A stretch of 64,000 nt of DNA. Origin: Tenacibaculum sp. SZ-18. GTDB taxonomy: Bacteria; Bacteroidota; Bacteroidia; Flavobacteriales; Flavobacteriaceae. Each line of letters begins with the position of its first letter. Position 1 is the stretch's first letter. Of this stretch, positions 15,673 to 24,942 are shown piece by piece. The translations under genes were made by a program, and so were the position numbers. Under the pieces are notes generated by a model, which had not been told where the DNA came from, searched no databases, and saw nothing but the letters and a program-made list of their open reading frames with translations. The stretch is from positions 192,888 through 256,887 of the forward strand of contig NZ_CP019335.1 in the NCBI RefSeq assembly GCF_002813915.1. Reading direction: 5' to 3'.

Positions 15673-17412
15673 ATGCAAGTTCCTAAAGAAATACTCTCAT
15701 CAATTCCTTTTCAATATGCAGAAGATGTTCGCTCAGGAAAAATAGTTACAGGGCGTAAAATTCAATTAGCAGTTAAACGCTTTTTCGAATTTGTAGGATC
15801 CAAGGCAGATGAAAAAGGTTATTGGTTGGATCATAAAAAGGGATTCGCACCAATTAAGTTCTTTGAAAATTTTTTAAAACATACTAAAGGGAAATCAGCT
15901 GGTAGTTTATTTAAGTTATCCCCGCATCAACAGTTCTTTTTATATAATGTTTATGGTTGGCAAACTACGAATGAAAAGGGGGAGGCGGTCCGACTTATAA
16001 AAAACACCTATGAAAAGGTGGCTAAGAAAAATGGTAAAACAGCAGTTGAAGCTGGTGACGGTTTGTTTTGTATGGCTTTTGATTTTGAGCAGGGTGCAGA
16101 AGTTTATATTGGAGCAACTAAAGAAGAACAAGCTAAACTTTGTTTTACTCAAGCATCTGAGTTTATCTCCAGTTCATCATTGTTACAAGAACTAGGTTAC
16201 AGAGTGTACCAGAAAGAAATAAAGTTCTTACCAACTAACTCTTTTATGAAGCCGTTAGGAGGAGATAGTAAAACTCAGGATGGTATCAATTCACATAGAA
16301 CAATTATTGATGAGTATCATGCTCACAAAGATGATTCAGTTAAGGAAAATTTAGAGTCTTCTTCCGCATCAAGAAAGCAACCATTAACAAAAACGATTAC
16401 AACTGCAGGATTCAACATTCATGGAGTTTGTAAAAAGTTTGAAGAGAGTTGTGAAAGAATACTTGAAGGTATTGACGAGGATGATAGTTTTTTCATAATG
16501 ATTCACGATATGGATGAAAGTGATGATTGGGAGGACCCGAGCAATTGGGTGAAAGCTAATCCAAATTTAGGGATAACTGTTTCCATGGATTTTTTATTAG
16601 GAGAGTATAAAAAGGCAAAAAATCAACCAAGTAAGATTCCAAATTTTAAGACAAAACATTTAAACAAATGGGTTGATGCTCCAGAAGTATGGATTGAAAC
16701 TGAATACTGGGAAAAATGCCAAGAGCCAATTAAAGAAGAGAATTTCGCTTTGCTTGGTAATTGTGGCGGTCTTGACCTTTCTTCTACAACGGATATAACC
16801 GCTTATGCAATGGTTAGTTATCCAGATGAAAATGGTTTTAGAGATTTGAAAGTATGGTGTTTTTGTCCGAAAGACACAATTGATAAAAGGAGTAAAGAAG
16901 ATGGTGTTCCATATAGATACTGGGCTTCTATGAAAAGAGAAAATGCAGTTGATGAAAATGACACTTATTTAATTGCAACTCCTGGTAATATGGTTGATTA
17001 TTCTTTTGTTAGAGATGTTATTATTAATAATTATTACAAGAACAAAACTCAACATGTTGAGTATGATCGAAAGTTTTCGGGAGTATTAGTTCAAGAATTA
17101 ATGGATGAAGGTATTGAGTTATCGCCTTTCACGCAAACACTAACTAATTACTCGTCACCAACAAAGGAACTTCAAAGGCTAATTATGTCTGGAAAATTAA
17201 GAGTTGGTAAAAATCCGATTCTTAAATGGATGTTGAGTGGTTGTGTGCCTATTTACGATACAAACGAAAATGTCAGAATAGATAAAAGCCGTTCTACGAA
17301 TCGGATAGATGGAATTATAGCTGCAATAATGGGAATAGCTGGAACTCTTTCAATCGAAGAATCGAATGAGAGTAAATACAATAATCCTGATGTTGAAATC
17401 TCATTTGGATAA
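15673..17412 (+). CDS. terL: terminase large subunit
   Basis: 579 residues. ATPase domain with Walker A KKNGKT (118-123) and Walker B IIDEYHAH (211-218); nuclease domain with Asp368 (GGLDLS) and Asp374, and a late RIDGIIAAIMG segment typical of Terminase_1/HK97-type TerL. Drives DNA into the procapsid and cuts it. Full length for the family. Confidence 0.93.
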   Translation: MQVPKEILSSIPFQYAEDVRSGKIVTGRKIQLAVKRFFEFVGSKADEKGYWLDHKKGFAPIKFFENFLKHTKGKSAGSLFKLSPHQQFFLYNVYGWQTTNEKGEAVRLIKNTYEKVAKKNGKTAVEAGDGLFCMAFDFEQGAEVYIGATKEEQAKLCFTQASEFISSSSLLQELGYRVYQKEIKFLPTNSFMKPLGGDSKTQDGINSHRTIIDEYHAHKDDSVKENLESSSASRKQPLTKTITTAGFNIHGVCKKFEESCERILEGIDEDDSFFIMIHDMDESDDWEDPSNWVKANPNLGITVSMDFLLGEYKKAKNQPSKIPNFKTKHLNKWVDAPEVWIETEYWEKCQEPIKEENFALLGNCGGLDLSSTTDITAYAMVSYPDENGFRDLKVWCFCPKDTIDKRSKEDGVPYRYWASMKRENAVDENDTYLIATPGNMVDYSFVRDVIINNYYKNKTQHVEYDRKFSGVLVQELMDEGIELSPFTQTLTNYSSPTKELQRLIMSGKLRVGKNPILKWMLSGCVPIYDTNENVRIDKSRSTNRIDGIIAAIMGIAGTLSIEESNESKYNNPDVEISFG

Positions 17413-17534
17413 ACAAATTATAGAGAACTATTACAAATTATAAAATATTCAATAAGTGTTTTTTTGATATGGAATTAGTAAAGAAATTTTTGAACTGGCT
17501 TGATAATCTATTAAGTAATTATTTATAGTTGGAA

Positions 17535-17900
17535 ATGATTGTTTTTAAAGAACAACCGTATAAATCAATGCAATGTGGTCAAACTTGTCTCTCAATGATT
17601 ACAGGTAAGAGTATTGAAGAGATATGCGAAGATTTAGGGAAGTTTTGGACTACTCACTTGGATTCTGATTTGCAATCATTTTTAGAAAGAAATGGCTACA
17701 AGACTAAACTAGTAGGTAGTGGAAAGATTGAATTTGATGAAATTCCTAACGACAGCTTAGTCCGTGTTTGTTTTCCTAGTGGCAATGGCCATATAATTAT
17801 TAAACATAATGATAAATACTATGATCCATCTGTTGGAATAGTTCAACAAATGCTCGCTTACGTTAGAGTAACTCATTATTTAACCTTTAAAAAAGAATAG
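17535..17900 (+). CDS. C39-like cysteine peptidase domain protein
   Basis: 121 residues from ATG 17535 (TTG 17529 also possible). Papain-like C39 signature: YKSMQCGQTCLSMITG with catalytic Cys, and NGHIIIKHNDKYYDPS with His and Asp. No signal peptide or transporter domain. Small stand-alone C39-like proteins occur in phage late operons; substrate unknown. Confidence 0.7.
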   Translation: MIVFKEQPYKSMQCGQTCLSMITGKSIEEICEDLGKFWTTHLDSDLQSFLERNGYKTKLVGSGKIEFDEIPNDSLVRVCFPSGNGHIIIKHNDKYYDPSVGIVQQMLAYVRVTHYLTFKKE

Positions 17901-17901
17901 A

Positions 17902-18216
17902 ATGAATATTAAAAATGTAATTGAAAATATCATTTATATGCTAGTCATATTTGTTGGATTAAGTGTCTATACCAGCAAAGTTTTAAAACCAATAATTATT
18001 ACTTCGATTAACAAGGAAACAACGAAAATTGAAAATAATATTAAAACGGAAATAGAAAATAAGTTCAAGAAAATTAATGAATTAAACACAGATTCTCCAA
18101 TAAATATAACTCCTAAATCCAATATTCCAGAAAAGAATTCAGGATGTAAAGAAGGTACTGTTTGTATTCCAATTAAGAATTTGACGAGGAGACAAAAACG
18201 AAGATTAAACCTGTAG
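17902..18216 (+). CDS. single-TM protein near the endolysin gene
   Basis: 104 residues. N-terminal TM at about 9-30, then a helical Lys/Glu segment and a basic C-terminus with a CKEGTVC pair of cysteines. A spanin-like role is possible from topology and neighbourhood but is not proven. Starts 1 bp after the preceding stop. Confidence 0.55.
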   Translation: MNIKNVIENIIYMLVIFVGLSVYTSKVLKPIIITSINKETTKIENNIKTEIENKFKKINELNTDSPINITPKSNIPEKNSGCKEGTVCIPIKNLTRRQKRRLNL

Positions 18217-18217
18217 T

Positions 18218-18421
18218 ATGAGCAATATGTTGCAACATAAGAAGTCAAAACGTCACGACCATTTTTGGATTGATAATAATTTTTTGTTTGAATCCTACAA
18301 AACAATTAGAGGGTTAAGATTTAGACAGGTAATGCAATTGAAATACCCGAATAGAGATAAGTTATCTGAACTCGATGTTAAAATCATCAATTCACTAATG
18401 AGTAAACAAAATATAAACTAA
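18218..18421 (+). CDS. small hypothetical phage protein (67 aa)
   Basis: Basic, no TM, starts 1 bp after the previous gene. Contains a possible helical C-terminus (KLSELDVKIINSLMSKQ). No family recognised. Confidence 0.5.
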   Translation: MSNMLQHKKSKRHDHFWIDNNFLFESYKTIRGLRFRQVMQLKYPNRDKLSELDVKIINSLMSKQNIN

Positions 18422-18432
18422 TAGTAAATATC

Positions 18433-18630
18433 ATGATAACAGAAAAGGAAGCAAAAAGAAAAATTAAGGTAGTAAAAGAAAGACTTTGTCAAAAGTTGAT
18501 TGATGGGGAAACGACAATTGAAATTTTAGAATCAGCAAAAAAGGAATTGATTTCTGAAAATGAGTCAGAGAATTTCTATCAAGTAGAAGCTATTCAGCAA
18601 GCAATTGAATGGTATAACAAATTGAATTAA
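18433..18630 (+). CDS. small hypothetical phage protein (65 aa)
   Basis: Highly charged helical protein, 11 bp after the previous gene and 9 bp before the endolysin gene. No family recognised. Confidence 0.5.
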   Translation: MITEKEAKRKIKVVKERLCQKLIDGETTIEILESAKKELISENESENFYQVEAIQQAIEWYNKLN

Positions 18631-18639
18631 ACCTCTAGT

Positions 18640-19065
18640 ATGAATAATAACATTTTGCTAAATAATGCTTTGTCTCAAATAGGAGTGAAAGAGTACGTAG
18701 GTAAGGAAGATAATCCTGAGGTTTTAAAGTATTTCAATGAAATTGGTTTTGATGGTTCAAAATTAAAAGATGAAACAGCATGGTGTAGTGCTTTTGTTAA
18801 TTGGGTAGCAAAGGTTTCAGGCTGTGAATATTCGGGTAAATTGAATGCTAGAAGTTGGTTAGAATATGGTGAAAAGGTTGTTAATCCTCAAGTAGGCGAT
18901 ATTGTTGTCTTATGGAGAGGGTCTAAATATACGTGGAAAGGTCATGTAGGTTTTTTTATTAGAGAAAGTAATGATCACATTTATATTCTTGGAGGGAATC
19001 AACAAAATGAGGTTAATATTTTACCGTATAAAAAGTCTAGATTATTACAATATAGAAGATTATAA
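18640..19065 (+). CDS. endolysin-type CHAP/TIGR02594 peptidase
   Basis: 141 residues. CHAP-like fold: catalytic Cys in ETAWCSAFVNW (about Cys48), PQVGDIVVLW, catalytic His in KGHVGFFI (about His101), and LGGNQQNEV at the end, the exact layout of TIGR02594 proteins. Predicted to cut peptidoglycan peptides for lysis. No signal peptide, so it needs a holin. Its site between terminase and portal genes is unusual compared with late lysis cassettes of Proteobacterial phages. Confidence 0.85.
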   Translation: MNNNILLNNALSQIGVKEYVGKEDNPEVLKYFNEIGFDGSKLKDETAWCSAFVNWVAKVSGCEYSGKLNARSWLEYGEKVVNPQVGDIVVLWRGSKYTWKGHVGFFIRESNDHIYILGGNQQNEVNILPYKKSRLLQYRRL

Positions 19066-19070
19066 TTAAA

Positions 19071-19316
19071 ATGAATCAATACCAAAAAGCGGAACAATTT
19101 GAACTAAGATTAAAAGCTTTGGCTTATGATTTAGTTGTAAAACTAGGTACTACAGCGGGATTTATGGAATATTATTTTAAAGTATTGCAGAAGTGTAGAA
19201 CACAAACTCAAGCATTTGAATTAGTAAATCTTTTACACTATCTCATATTTGGTAAGTATAAGTATTCAGAAATTCAATCATTTAGAAATAGTAGGAAAAA
19301 TTATTTAAAAAATTAA
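19071..19316 (+). CDS. hypothetical phage protein (81 aa)
   Basis: Helical, mildly basic, starts 5 bp after the endolysin gene. No motif recognised. Confidence 0.5.
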   Translation: MNQYQKAEQFELRLKALAYDLVVKLGTTAGFMEYYFKVLQKCRTQTQAFELVNLLHYLIFGKYKYSEIQSFRNSRKNYLKN

Positions 19317-19318
19317 TT

Positions 19319-19489
19319 ATGGCAGTATCATATGAAACTAAATCGGCGGTAGTTATTGATTTGTTTTTAAGTGAAGAAAATAATACGGTGCCTGCAATAG
19401 CAGAGAAAACAGGTCTTGAAAGGCAAACGATTCATGGAATCATAAACAAATATTTAGGTAATTTAAAAGTGGAACATGAAGAAATTTGA
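19319..19489 (+). CDS. small HTH protein (56 aa)
   Basis: ATG 19319 to TGA 19489. Contains NTVPAIAEKTGLERQTIHGI, a good helix-turn-helix. Overlaps the next gene by 14 bp. Possibly a late regulator; function unknown. Confidence 0.55.
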   Translation: MAVSYETKSAVVIDLFLSEENNTVPAIAEKTGLERQTIHGIINKYLGNLKVEHEEI

Positions 19490-19667
19490 TGACTTGAAAA
19501 TCATTTCTATAGTATTATTAACATTTGGAGTTGCAATTGGAACTTCATTGTTGTTAGAAATAGAGATTTTCAGAAACCCTGTAAGATATTTTTTAGTTTG
19601 TATGTTAATTCTTGTGGAGTTGGTTTTTGGATATGTAATATTTAAAAAATTTCTATCAAAATATTAA
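19476..19667 (+). CDS. small two-TM protein, holin candidate
   Basis: 63 residues with TM segments at about 8-27 and 35-57, short charged ends. Topology and size fit class II holins and the endolysin gene is 400 bp upstream, but no family is recognised. Confidence 0.5.
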   Translation: MKKFDDLKIISIVLLTFGVAIGTSLLLEIEIFRNPVRYFLVCMLILVELVFGYVIFKKFLSKY

Positions 19668-19734
19668 AAACAAACAATTTGTTTACTTCTTAAAATTCTA
19701 AACCCAGCATCTTTACATTGTTAATATGTAAAGA

Positions 19735-20958
19735 ATGTTGTTACAGTCACTTAAATCTGAGTTTGTGGAAAAAAGAAACACGCCTGTTAAATCGGGCGGT
19801 TTTTTTAATTCATTCTTTGGAGGTATTACCAAAAGTGGAAAACCAATAAATGAAACAACAGCTTTGACACTTTCGTCATTTTATAATGGTTTAAATATTC
19901 TTTCAAACGATTATGCGAAACTTCCTAAGTCGATTTATCGGAAAAAGGATGGTGATCGAATCAAACTTTCAGGCCATCATTTGAACTACATAGTTTCAAA
20001 ACGTCCAAATCAATACATGACAGCATTTTCTTTTGATAAAGTAATGCTGTTGTCAGCTATTTTAAAAGGAAATGCGTACGCCATTATTAATCGAAATGAG
20101 CTCACACAAAAAGTAGAATCATTACAGTATGTTGATCAAAATCTAACTCCTGTAAAAGTAATTGAGCACAAATCAAAGCTATTTTATCGTATTAAAGAAA
20201 AATCATATAGTTCATACGAGATTATTCATGTTCCTGGTTTTACATTAAATGGAATTGTAGGTGTAGGTGTTGTAACATTAGCTGCAATGAGTCTAGGAGT
20301 CAACTTAAACTCACAAGAGTACGCTTCAGAATATTATGAGACTAAAGGAGAAGGAATTGGAATTGTAACAACAGCCAAGCCAATGGATCCTGAGGCAAAA
20401 ACAAGATATGCAGGTGCGTTGCAAAATCGATTAAATACTGCAACACAGCATAAAGTTGCTGTATTAGATGAATCAGGTTCTTTCAATTATATCCGATTAA
20501 CTCCGCAAGAGGCGCAATTTCTTCAAACAAACAAAGAAGGAGTTATCGAGGTTGCTCGTTGGTTAAATATCCCACCTCATAAATTAAAGTCATTGGAAGG
20601 AGCAACTTTTTCTAATATTGAACATCAAGAAATTGCACATGTATCAGATTCAATTCTTCCATGGGCAAAATCGTTTAAAGCTGAATACGATGTTAAGTTA
20701 TTAACAAAGTCAGAGGTTGAAAAAGGTCTTTACATCAATTTTAACCATAATTCTTTGCTTCAAGCAGACAAAAAAACGCAAGCAGAATATTTTTCAAAAT
20801 TAATTTTCTCGGGAGTTTATACACGAAATGAAGTTAGATCATTACTTGATATGAATTCGCTTGAAGGATTATCTGAGCCTTTAACTCCTGTTAATGCTCA
20901 AACCTTAGAGCAAATTGATACAAAGCTTAAAGAATTAAAAGAAAAAACAAATGAGTAA
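19735..20958 (+). CDS. phage portal protein (HK97 type)
   Basis: 407 residues. Typical Phage_portal features: SFYNGLNILSNDYAKLPKSI near 48-67, LLSAILKGNAYAIINRN near 105-121, and a late WLNIPPHKL...NIEHQEIAH segment. Forms the dodecameric DNA gate of the capsid. Overlaps the protease gene by 8 bp. Confidence 0.92.
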   Translation: MLLQSLKSEFVEKRNTPVKSGGFFNSFFGGITKSGKPINETTALTLSSFYNGLNILSNDYAKLPKSIYRKKDGDRIKLSGHHLNYIVSKRPNQYMTAFSFDKVMLLSAILKGNAYAIINRNELTQKVESLQYVDQNLTPVKVIEHKSKLFYRIKEKSYSSYEIIHVPGFTLNGIVGVGVVTLAAMSLGVNLNSQEYASEYYETKGEGIGIVTTAKPMDPEAKTRYAGALQNRLNTATQHKVAVLDESGSFNYIRLTPQEAQFLQTNKEGVIEVARWLNIPPHKLKSLEGATFSNIEHQEIAHVSDSILPWAKSFKAEYDVKLLTKSEVEKGLYINFNHNSLLQADKKTQAEYFSKLIFSGVYTRNEVRSLLDMNSLEGLSEPLTPVNAQTLEQIDTKLKELKEKTNE

Positions 20959-21571
20959 AAATTCAAATCAAAGAATAGTCACTCGTGATGCATATGTAAG
21001 GAATGTGTCAGAAGAGATGATTGCTAACCGTCAGGTTGAGTTTGTAATCTCTTCGGAAGCGGTAGATAGTTATAATACCGTTTTTAGAATTAGTGGTTGG
21101 GATTTAAATAGGTATTTAAAAAACCCAATTGTTTGTTACCAACATAGGTCTGGTTCAGATGATCCAGATAATATCATTGGAACTTCAACTGTGAGAGTTG
21201 AGGGAGATAAGTTGATTGGGGTGGTAACTTTCGAAGATGCAGAAACAAACCCTAAGGCTGAAAAGGTGTTTCGTAAAGTCGTAAACGGAACACTAAAAAT
21301 GGCTAGTGTTGGAGCTCGTGTGCATAAAGCAAGGTTAGGAGATAAAGAGAAAGGGGAAGATGAGAATGTCTTGTATTTCGAACGACACGAACTATTTGAG
21401 TGGTCAGTTGTGACAGTAGGCTCCAATATCGATGCGCATAAAAGAAATCAAATCACTTTGGAGGAAATGATTGAGGATGTGAAAAAAGAGGTGTCTTCAG
21501 AAGCTTCTTCTGAGGAAGGTCAAGAGTTAAAAAGAAGTGTGCGTGAAGCACAATTAATAATTAATAGTTAA
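20951..21571 (+). CDS. HK97-family prohead protease
   Basis: 206 residues. Herpesvirus-assemblin-type catalytic residues: His65 (VCYQHRSG), Ser119 (MASVGARV) and Glu147/Glu150 (HELFEWSVV). Cleaves scaffold/delta domain of the capsid protein encoded just downstream. C-terminal ~40 residues are Ser/Glu-rich. Confidence 0.9.
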   Translation: MSKNSNQRIVTRDAYVRNVSEEMIANRQVEFVISSEAVDSYNTVFRISGWDLNRYLKNPIVCYQHRSGSDDPDNIIGTSTVRVEGDKLIGVVTFEDAETNPKAEKVFRKVVNGTLKMASVGARVHKARLGDKEKGEDENVLYFERHELFEWSVVTVGSNIDAHKRNQITLEEMIEDVKKEVSSEASSEEGQELKRSVREAQLIINS

Positions 21572-21580
21572 AAAAGTAAT

Positions 21581-22888
21581 ATGAAAACTTTACAAGATTT
21601 AAAAGTTGAACGTGCTTCATTAAAGGAAAAACAACAAGCATTGGTTAATAAGGCACGAAATGAAAAAAGGCAAATGACTGATGATGAAAATACTCAATTT
21701 GATGCTCATCAAACTGAAATAGTTCGACTAAATGCTGAAGTTGAACGTGCTCAAATAATTGAGGATAATGAAAAAGCGACGTCATTATCAGATGGAGTGC
21801 GTATTGATGGCACAGGATTAGGTAAATCTGAAAGACGTGAAAAGCAGCAAATGTTAGAACGTTTTTCTTTACATAAAGCGTTACGTTCTCAATTGCCTGG
21901 AGGTGTTTTGGATGGAGTCGAAGCAGAGTATCACCAAGAAGCTTTAAGGGAAGCTAAAAATTTTGGAGGAACAATTGAGGGAGTTGCTATTCCTAACAGT
22001 ATGCGTGCTGCAGGACAGACTGTTGGAGAGGATTCTGGTGATTTTGGGGGTAAGTTAGTTTATGAGGAATTTAAAGGTGTCATAGATGCTCTTACTCCGA
22101 AACCAATTATTGAGTCTTTAGGGGCTAGATATGTTAGAGGATTAAAGGGGCCTGCGTCTTTTGTTAAAAATAAAGGGGGAATTATTGCGACTTGGGAAGG
22201 TGAAATTTCTGAGGTAAATTCTTCTAAGAACCAATATAAAAGGGTTGCTATGGATGCTAAAAGAGTTTCTGCGACTGTTCCAATTTCTGTTCAAAACTTG
22301 CATCAGTCAGTAATAGATTTAGAGATGTTTACAGCTGAAGAGATAGGAAGAGCAGTTGAAAGAGCAATAGATTTGGCAGCTATTAATGGTCCAGGAACTG
22401 GAAATGTCCCTTTAGGTATTTTAAATTCTCCTGATGTGAATATTCTTTCAGCAGGGGTTAATGGTTCTTCGCCTTCTTGGAGTCACTTAGTTGATATGGA
22501 GACTAAGGTGGGTGATGCAAATTATTATGATAATGATTTAAAGTACCTGTTTAACACTAAAACGAAAGGTTCTTTAAAACAGTCTTTACATACTACAGGT
22601 GATGCTAAATATTTAATAACAAATAATGAGTGTAATGGTTATGGGTATGGTGTTAGTAATTTTTTACCATCTGATCTAACCAAAGGTACTGGAACAAATT
22701 TATCTGCTGCTATTTTAGGAAGTTTTAAGGAGTTGTTAATTGGAGAATGGGGGTTCTCTGATATGGTCGTGGATAATATTACAGGAAAAAAGGCAGGAAT
22801 CATTGAGATTACTGTAAATCAATATTTAGATATTTTATTAAGGAGTCCTGAAGCTTTTTCAGTTGTTAAAGATTGGGTTATTTCATAG
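21581..22888 (+). CDS. major capsid protein (HK97 fold)
   Basis: 435 residues. N-terminal coiled coil of about 75 residues (delta/scaffold domain, probably cleaved by the protease) followed by an HK97-type domain: SLGARYVRGLKGPASFVK, VPISVQNLHQS, ERAIDLAAINGPGTGN and the late LLIGEWGFSDMVVDN. Order portal, protease, capsid is standard. Confidence 0.92.
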   Translation: MKTLQDLKVERASLKEKQQALVNKARNEKRQMTDDENTQFDAHQTEIVRLNAEVERAQIIEDNEKATSLSDGVRIDGTGLGKSERREKQQMLERFSLHKALRSQLPGGVLDGVEAEYHQEALREAKNFGGTIEGVAIPNSMRAAGQTVGEDSGDFGGKLVYEEFKGVIDALTPKPIIESLGARYVRGLKGPASFVKNKGGIIATWEGEISEVNSSKNQYKRVAMDAKRVSATVPISVQNLHQSVIDLEMFTAEEIGRAVERAIDLAAINGPGTGNVPLGILNSPDVNILSAGVNGSSPSWSHLVDMETKVGDANYYDNDLKYLFNTKTKGSLKQSLHTTGDAKYLITNNECNGYGYGVSNFLPSDLTKGTGTNLSAAILGSFKELLIGEWGFSDMVVDNITGKKAGIIEITVNQYLDILLRSPEAFSVVKDWVIS

Positions 22889-22921
22889 GTATTCTTGTTG
22901 GTTTAAAAAAAAGAAAATTGA

Positions 22922-23122
22922 ATGGGAATTTTTAATAAAAAAGATGAATTAAATAGTAAATCCAATATGGGTCTTGTTGGGAAAGTAAAGTTTTTAGAGG
23001 TTAGGTTTTTATTGTCTCCTACAGGTCTGTTTAAACTAGGGTATCATGTAGGTGATGAGGCGAATATTCCAGAGCCTTTAGCTATGGAGTTAATTGAGAC
23101 AAAATACGCTGAGAAAGTATAG
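22922..23122 (+). CDS. small hypothetical head protein (66 aa)
   Basis: Short protein between capsid gene and a terminator. Contains SPTGLFKLGYHVGDEANIPE, which could be a capsid-decoration or head-associated segment. No family recognised. Confidence 0.5.
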   Translation: MGIFNKKDELNSKSNMGLVGKVKFLEVRFLLSPTGLFKLGYHVGDEANIPEPLAMELIETKYAEKV

Positions 23123-23166
23123 ATATCTTCGTTTTAGATATTTGGTTTAGTTGTTTCTTGAATACT

Positions 23167-23197
23167 AAAAAGCCTGCTTAGAGGCAGGCTTTTTTTT
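23167..23197 (+). terminator. intrinsic terminator after the head genes
   Basis: Stem AGCCTGC / GCAGGCT with loop TTAGAG and a run of eight T. It splits the head genes from the connector/tail genes; partial termination would raise capsid expression over tail genes. Confidence 0.85.
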
Positions 23198-23213
23198 AAA
23201 AAAATTAAAGTAA

Positions 23214-23777
23214 GTGGCATTTTATACAGAGTTGAATGATTTACAGGTAACGGATTTGGTGACTTTAAAAGAAGTTAAAGATCATTTGAAGATTGAACTA
23301 GATTATATTGAAGATGATGCTTTAATAATGAGTTATATGGAGGCAGCGTTCTCTTATATAATAAGTTATCTAGGTCGTGATGTACTAGATCAAACATATA
23401 CAGTAAAAGGAAAGTCATTCGAGGATGTTTTTGCTTTTAAGAGACAAACTATTAAATCTGTTGATAATGTTGAATATGTTAATGAGGGCAATGAACAACA
23501 AACACTTTCTACAGATTTATATTACTTAGAGTCAATTGATAAGTTTGAGAGTAAAATTTTGTTTTTGTTATCGGATTTACCAAAAGTTAAAGTGAATAAG
23601 TCAGATGCAGTTACATTAACGGTAACATGCGGATTTAAAAAAATCCCAAAGGCTATAAAGCAATCATTATTCTTACTGGTCGGAGAGTATTACGAGTTTA
23701 GAAGTGACAGGTCAAAAGTTAAAAATACTGCGGTAATGCATATGTTAGCGCCGCATAGATATTATTCCAATGAATAG
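23214..23777 (+). CDS. head-tail connector, gp6/gp15-like
   Basis: 187 residues from GTG 23214. N-terminal TLKEVKDHLKIELDYIEDDA and later helix with YLGRD match the DNA-packaging gp6-like adaptor family of HK97-type phages. Binds the portal ring. Overlaps the next gene by 8 bp. Confidence 0.82.
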   Translation: MAFYTELNDLQVTDLVTLKEVKDHLKIELDYIEDDALIMSYMEAAFSYIISYLGRDVLDQTYTVKGKSFEDVFAFKRQTIKSVDNVEYVNEGNEQQTLSTDLYYLESIDKFESKILFLLSDLPKVKVNKSDAVTLTVTCGFKKIPKAIKQSLFLLVGEYYEFRSDRSKVKNTAVMHMLAPHRYYSNE

Positions 23778-24114
23778 GAATGAAGCATACATAGGAGAGC
23801 TAACTGAAAGGGTTACGATTCAGAGTTATGTTGAAAGTAAATCACAGTCAACAGGTGCTACAACTAGTACATGGCAAGTTTTAAAAAATTGTTGGGCTAA
23901 GGTAGAGGATGTTTCAGGTACTGAAGAGATTGAAGGAAGAATTGTTTATGTAAACAAAAAGTCATTTGTATTACGATATGATGCTCGTTTAGTTGGTCCT
24001 GGAGCAACAAAAGAGAAGCAGGTTTTGTTTGATGATGAGAAGTATAATATTGTTTCAGTTTCTAAAATTGGAGTAAAGAGGTATTTAAGGATAAAAGCGT
24101 TTAAAATTGACTAA
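23770..24114 (+). CDS. head closure protein (head-tail joining family)
   Basis: 114 residues. SPP1 gp16-like core: ERVTIQSYVESKSQSTGATT, CWAKVEDVSG and VLRYDARL. Seals the head and forms the tail-docking ring. Overlaps both neighbours. Confidence 0.82.
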   Translation: MNRNEAYIGELTERVTIQSYVESKSQSTGATTSTWQVLKNCWAKVEDVSGTEEIEGRIVYVNKKSFVLRYDARLVGPGATKEKQVLFDDEKYNIVSVSKIGVKRYLRIKAFKID

Positions 24115-24577
24115 ATCAATAGTTGAAATAAGGGGGTTTCGGGAGCTGCAGAGAAAGTTAAAGGAATTAGGAGATGATAAAACGAAAAGGAGAGAAGTAA
24201 CAAAAATATTAGGGCAAGTTGCAAATTCTACAGTAAAGGTGGCAAAGTCTTTAGCTCCAGTGAGTAAAAAACCACATGTTCAAAAACGAAGAAATCAAGT
24301 GTTTGGAGCAGTAATTTCTCCAGGTACAGGTAAAAGAAGTATAGGAAAGAAAACAATGCGAAGGAGTTTGAATCCGATGGTTATTGTAAGCCCTAGAAGT
24401 ACTAAAAAAGCAGATGGTTGGTATTTAAGGCAGTTTGTTATTGGGGGAACTAAGAAAATAAAATCAAATCCATTTATGGATAGAGCATATACTCAAACAA
24501 AAGGTGGGGTTGCTAGAGAATCGGAACAAAGATTGGCTAAGTATATTCAAAAACAAATTAATAAGCTTAGTATATGA
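24107..24577 (+). CDS. HK97 gp10-like tail completion protein
   Basis: 156 residues from TTG 24107, overlapping the previous gene by 8 bp. N-terminal ELQRKLKELGDDKTKRR and the late NPFMDRAYTQTKGG segment are typical for gp10 family proteins. Very basic. Confidence 0.8.
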   Translation: MTKSIVEIRGFRELQRKLKELGDDKTKRREVTKILGQVANSTVKVAKSLAPVSKKPHVQKRRNQVFGAVISPGTGKRSIGKKTMRRSLNPMVIVSPRSTKKADGWYLRQFVIGGTKKIKSNPFMDRAYTQTKGGVARESEQRLAKYIQKQINKLSI

Positions 24578-24936
24578 GTTTTGTTGAAAGTTCAGAAAGG
24601 GTGTATTCGGATTTAAAGAATTCGAGTGAATTAACCGATTTATTGAGTAATACAGTTGAAAGTATTTATCCTTTATATGCTTCTGTTGAAGAATCTGAAA
24701 ATTTTGTTGTTTATCGAATAGAAGATATTGGTTCAGCGTCAAAAGATGTATCAAGAAGATACAATGTAATTGTAACTAGTTATGCGTTAGGGTATGACGA
24801 ATGTTGTGCAATAGCTGATGCAGTTACATCCGCTTTTAAATCTTCAGGTTATTCATATAAAGATTTGGGAGGAATATCAGGAGTATTGGAAGAAGGAAGA
24901 TTATTGATAGAACAAAAATTTAATATAAAATTATAA
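24574..24936 (+). CDS. DUF3168-like tail terminator
   Basis: 120 residues, coupled by ATGA overlap. Pattern YSDLKNSSELTDLLSN, IYPLYA, VVYRIEDI and SYALGYDECCAIADAV fits the DUF3168/gpU-like tail completion family that caps the tail tube. Confidence 0.78.
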   Translation: MSFVESSERVYSDLKNSSELTDLLSNTVESIYPLYASVEESENFVVYRIEDIGSASKDVSRRYNVIVTSYALGYDECCAIADAVTSAFKSSGYSYKDLGGISGVLEEGRLLIEQKFNIKL

Positions 24937-24942
24937 AGAGTT

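Noticed and set aside
17469..17528. 19-codon ORF before the C39-like gene
   Set aside because: Possible peptide, but too short to support without conservation data.
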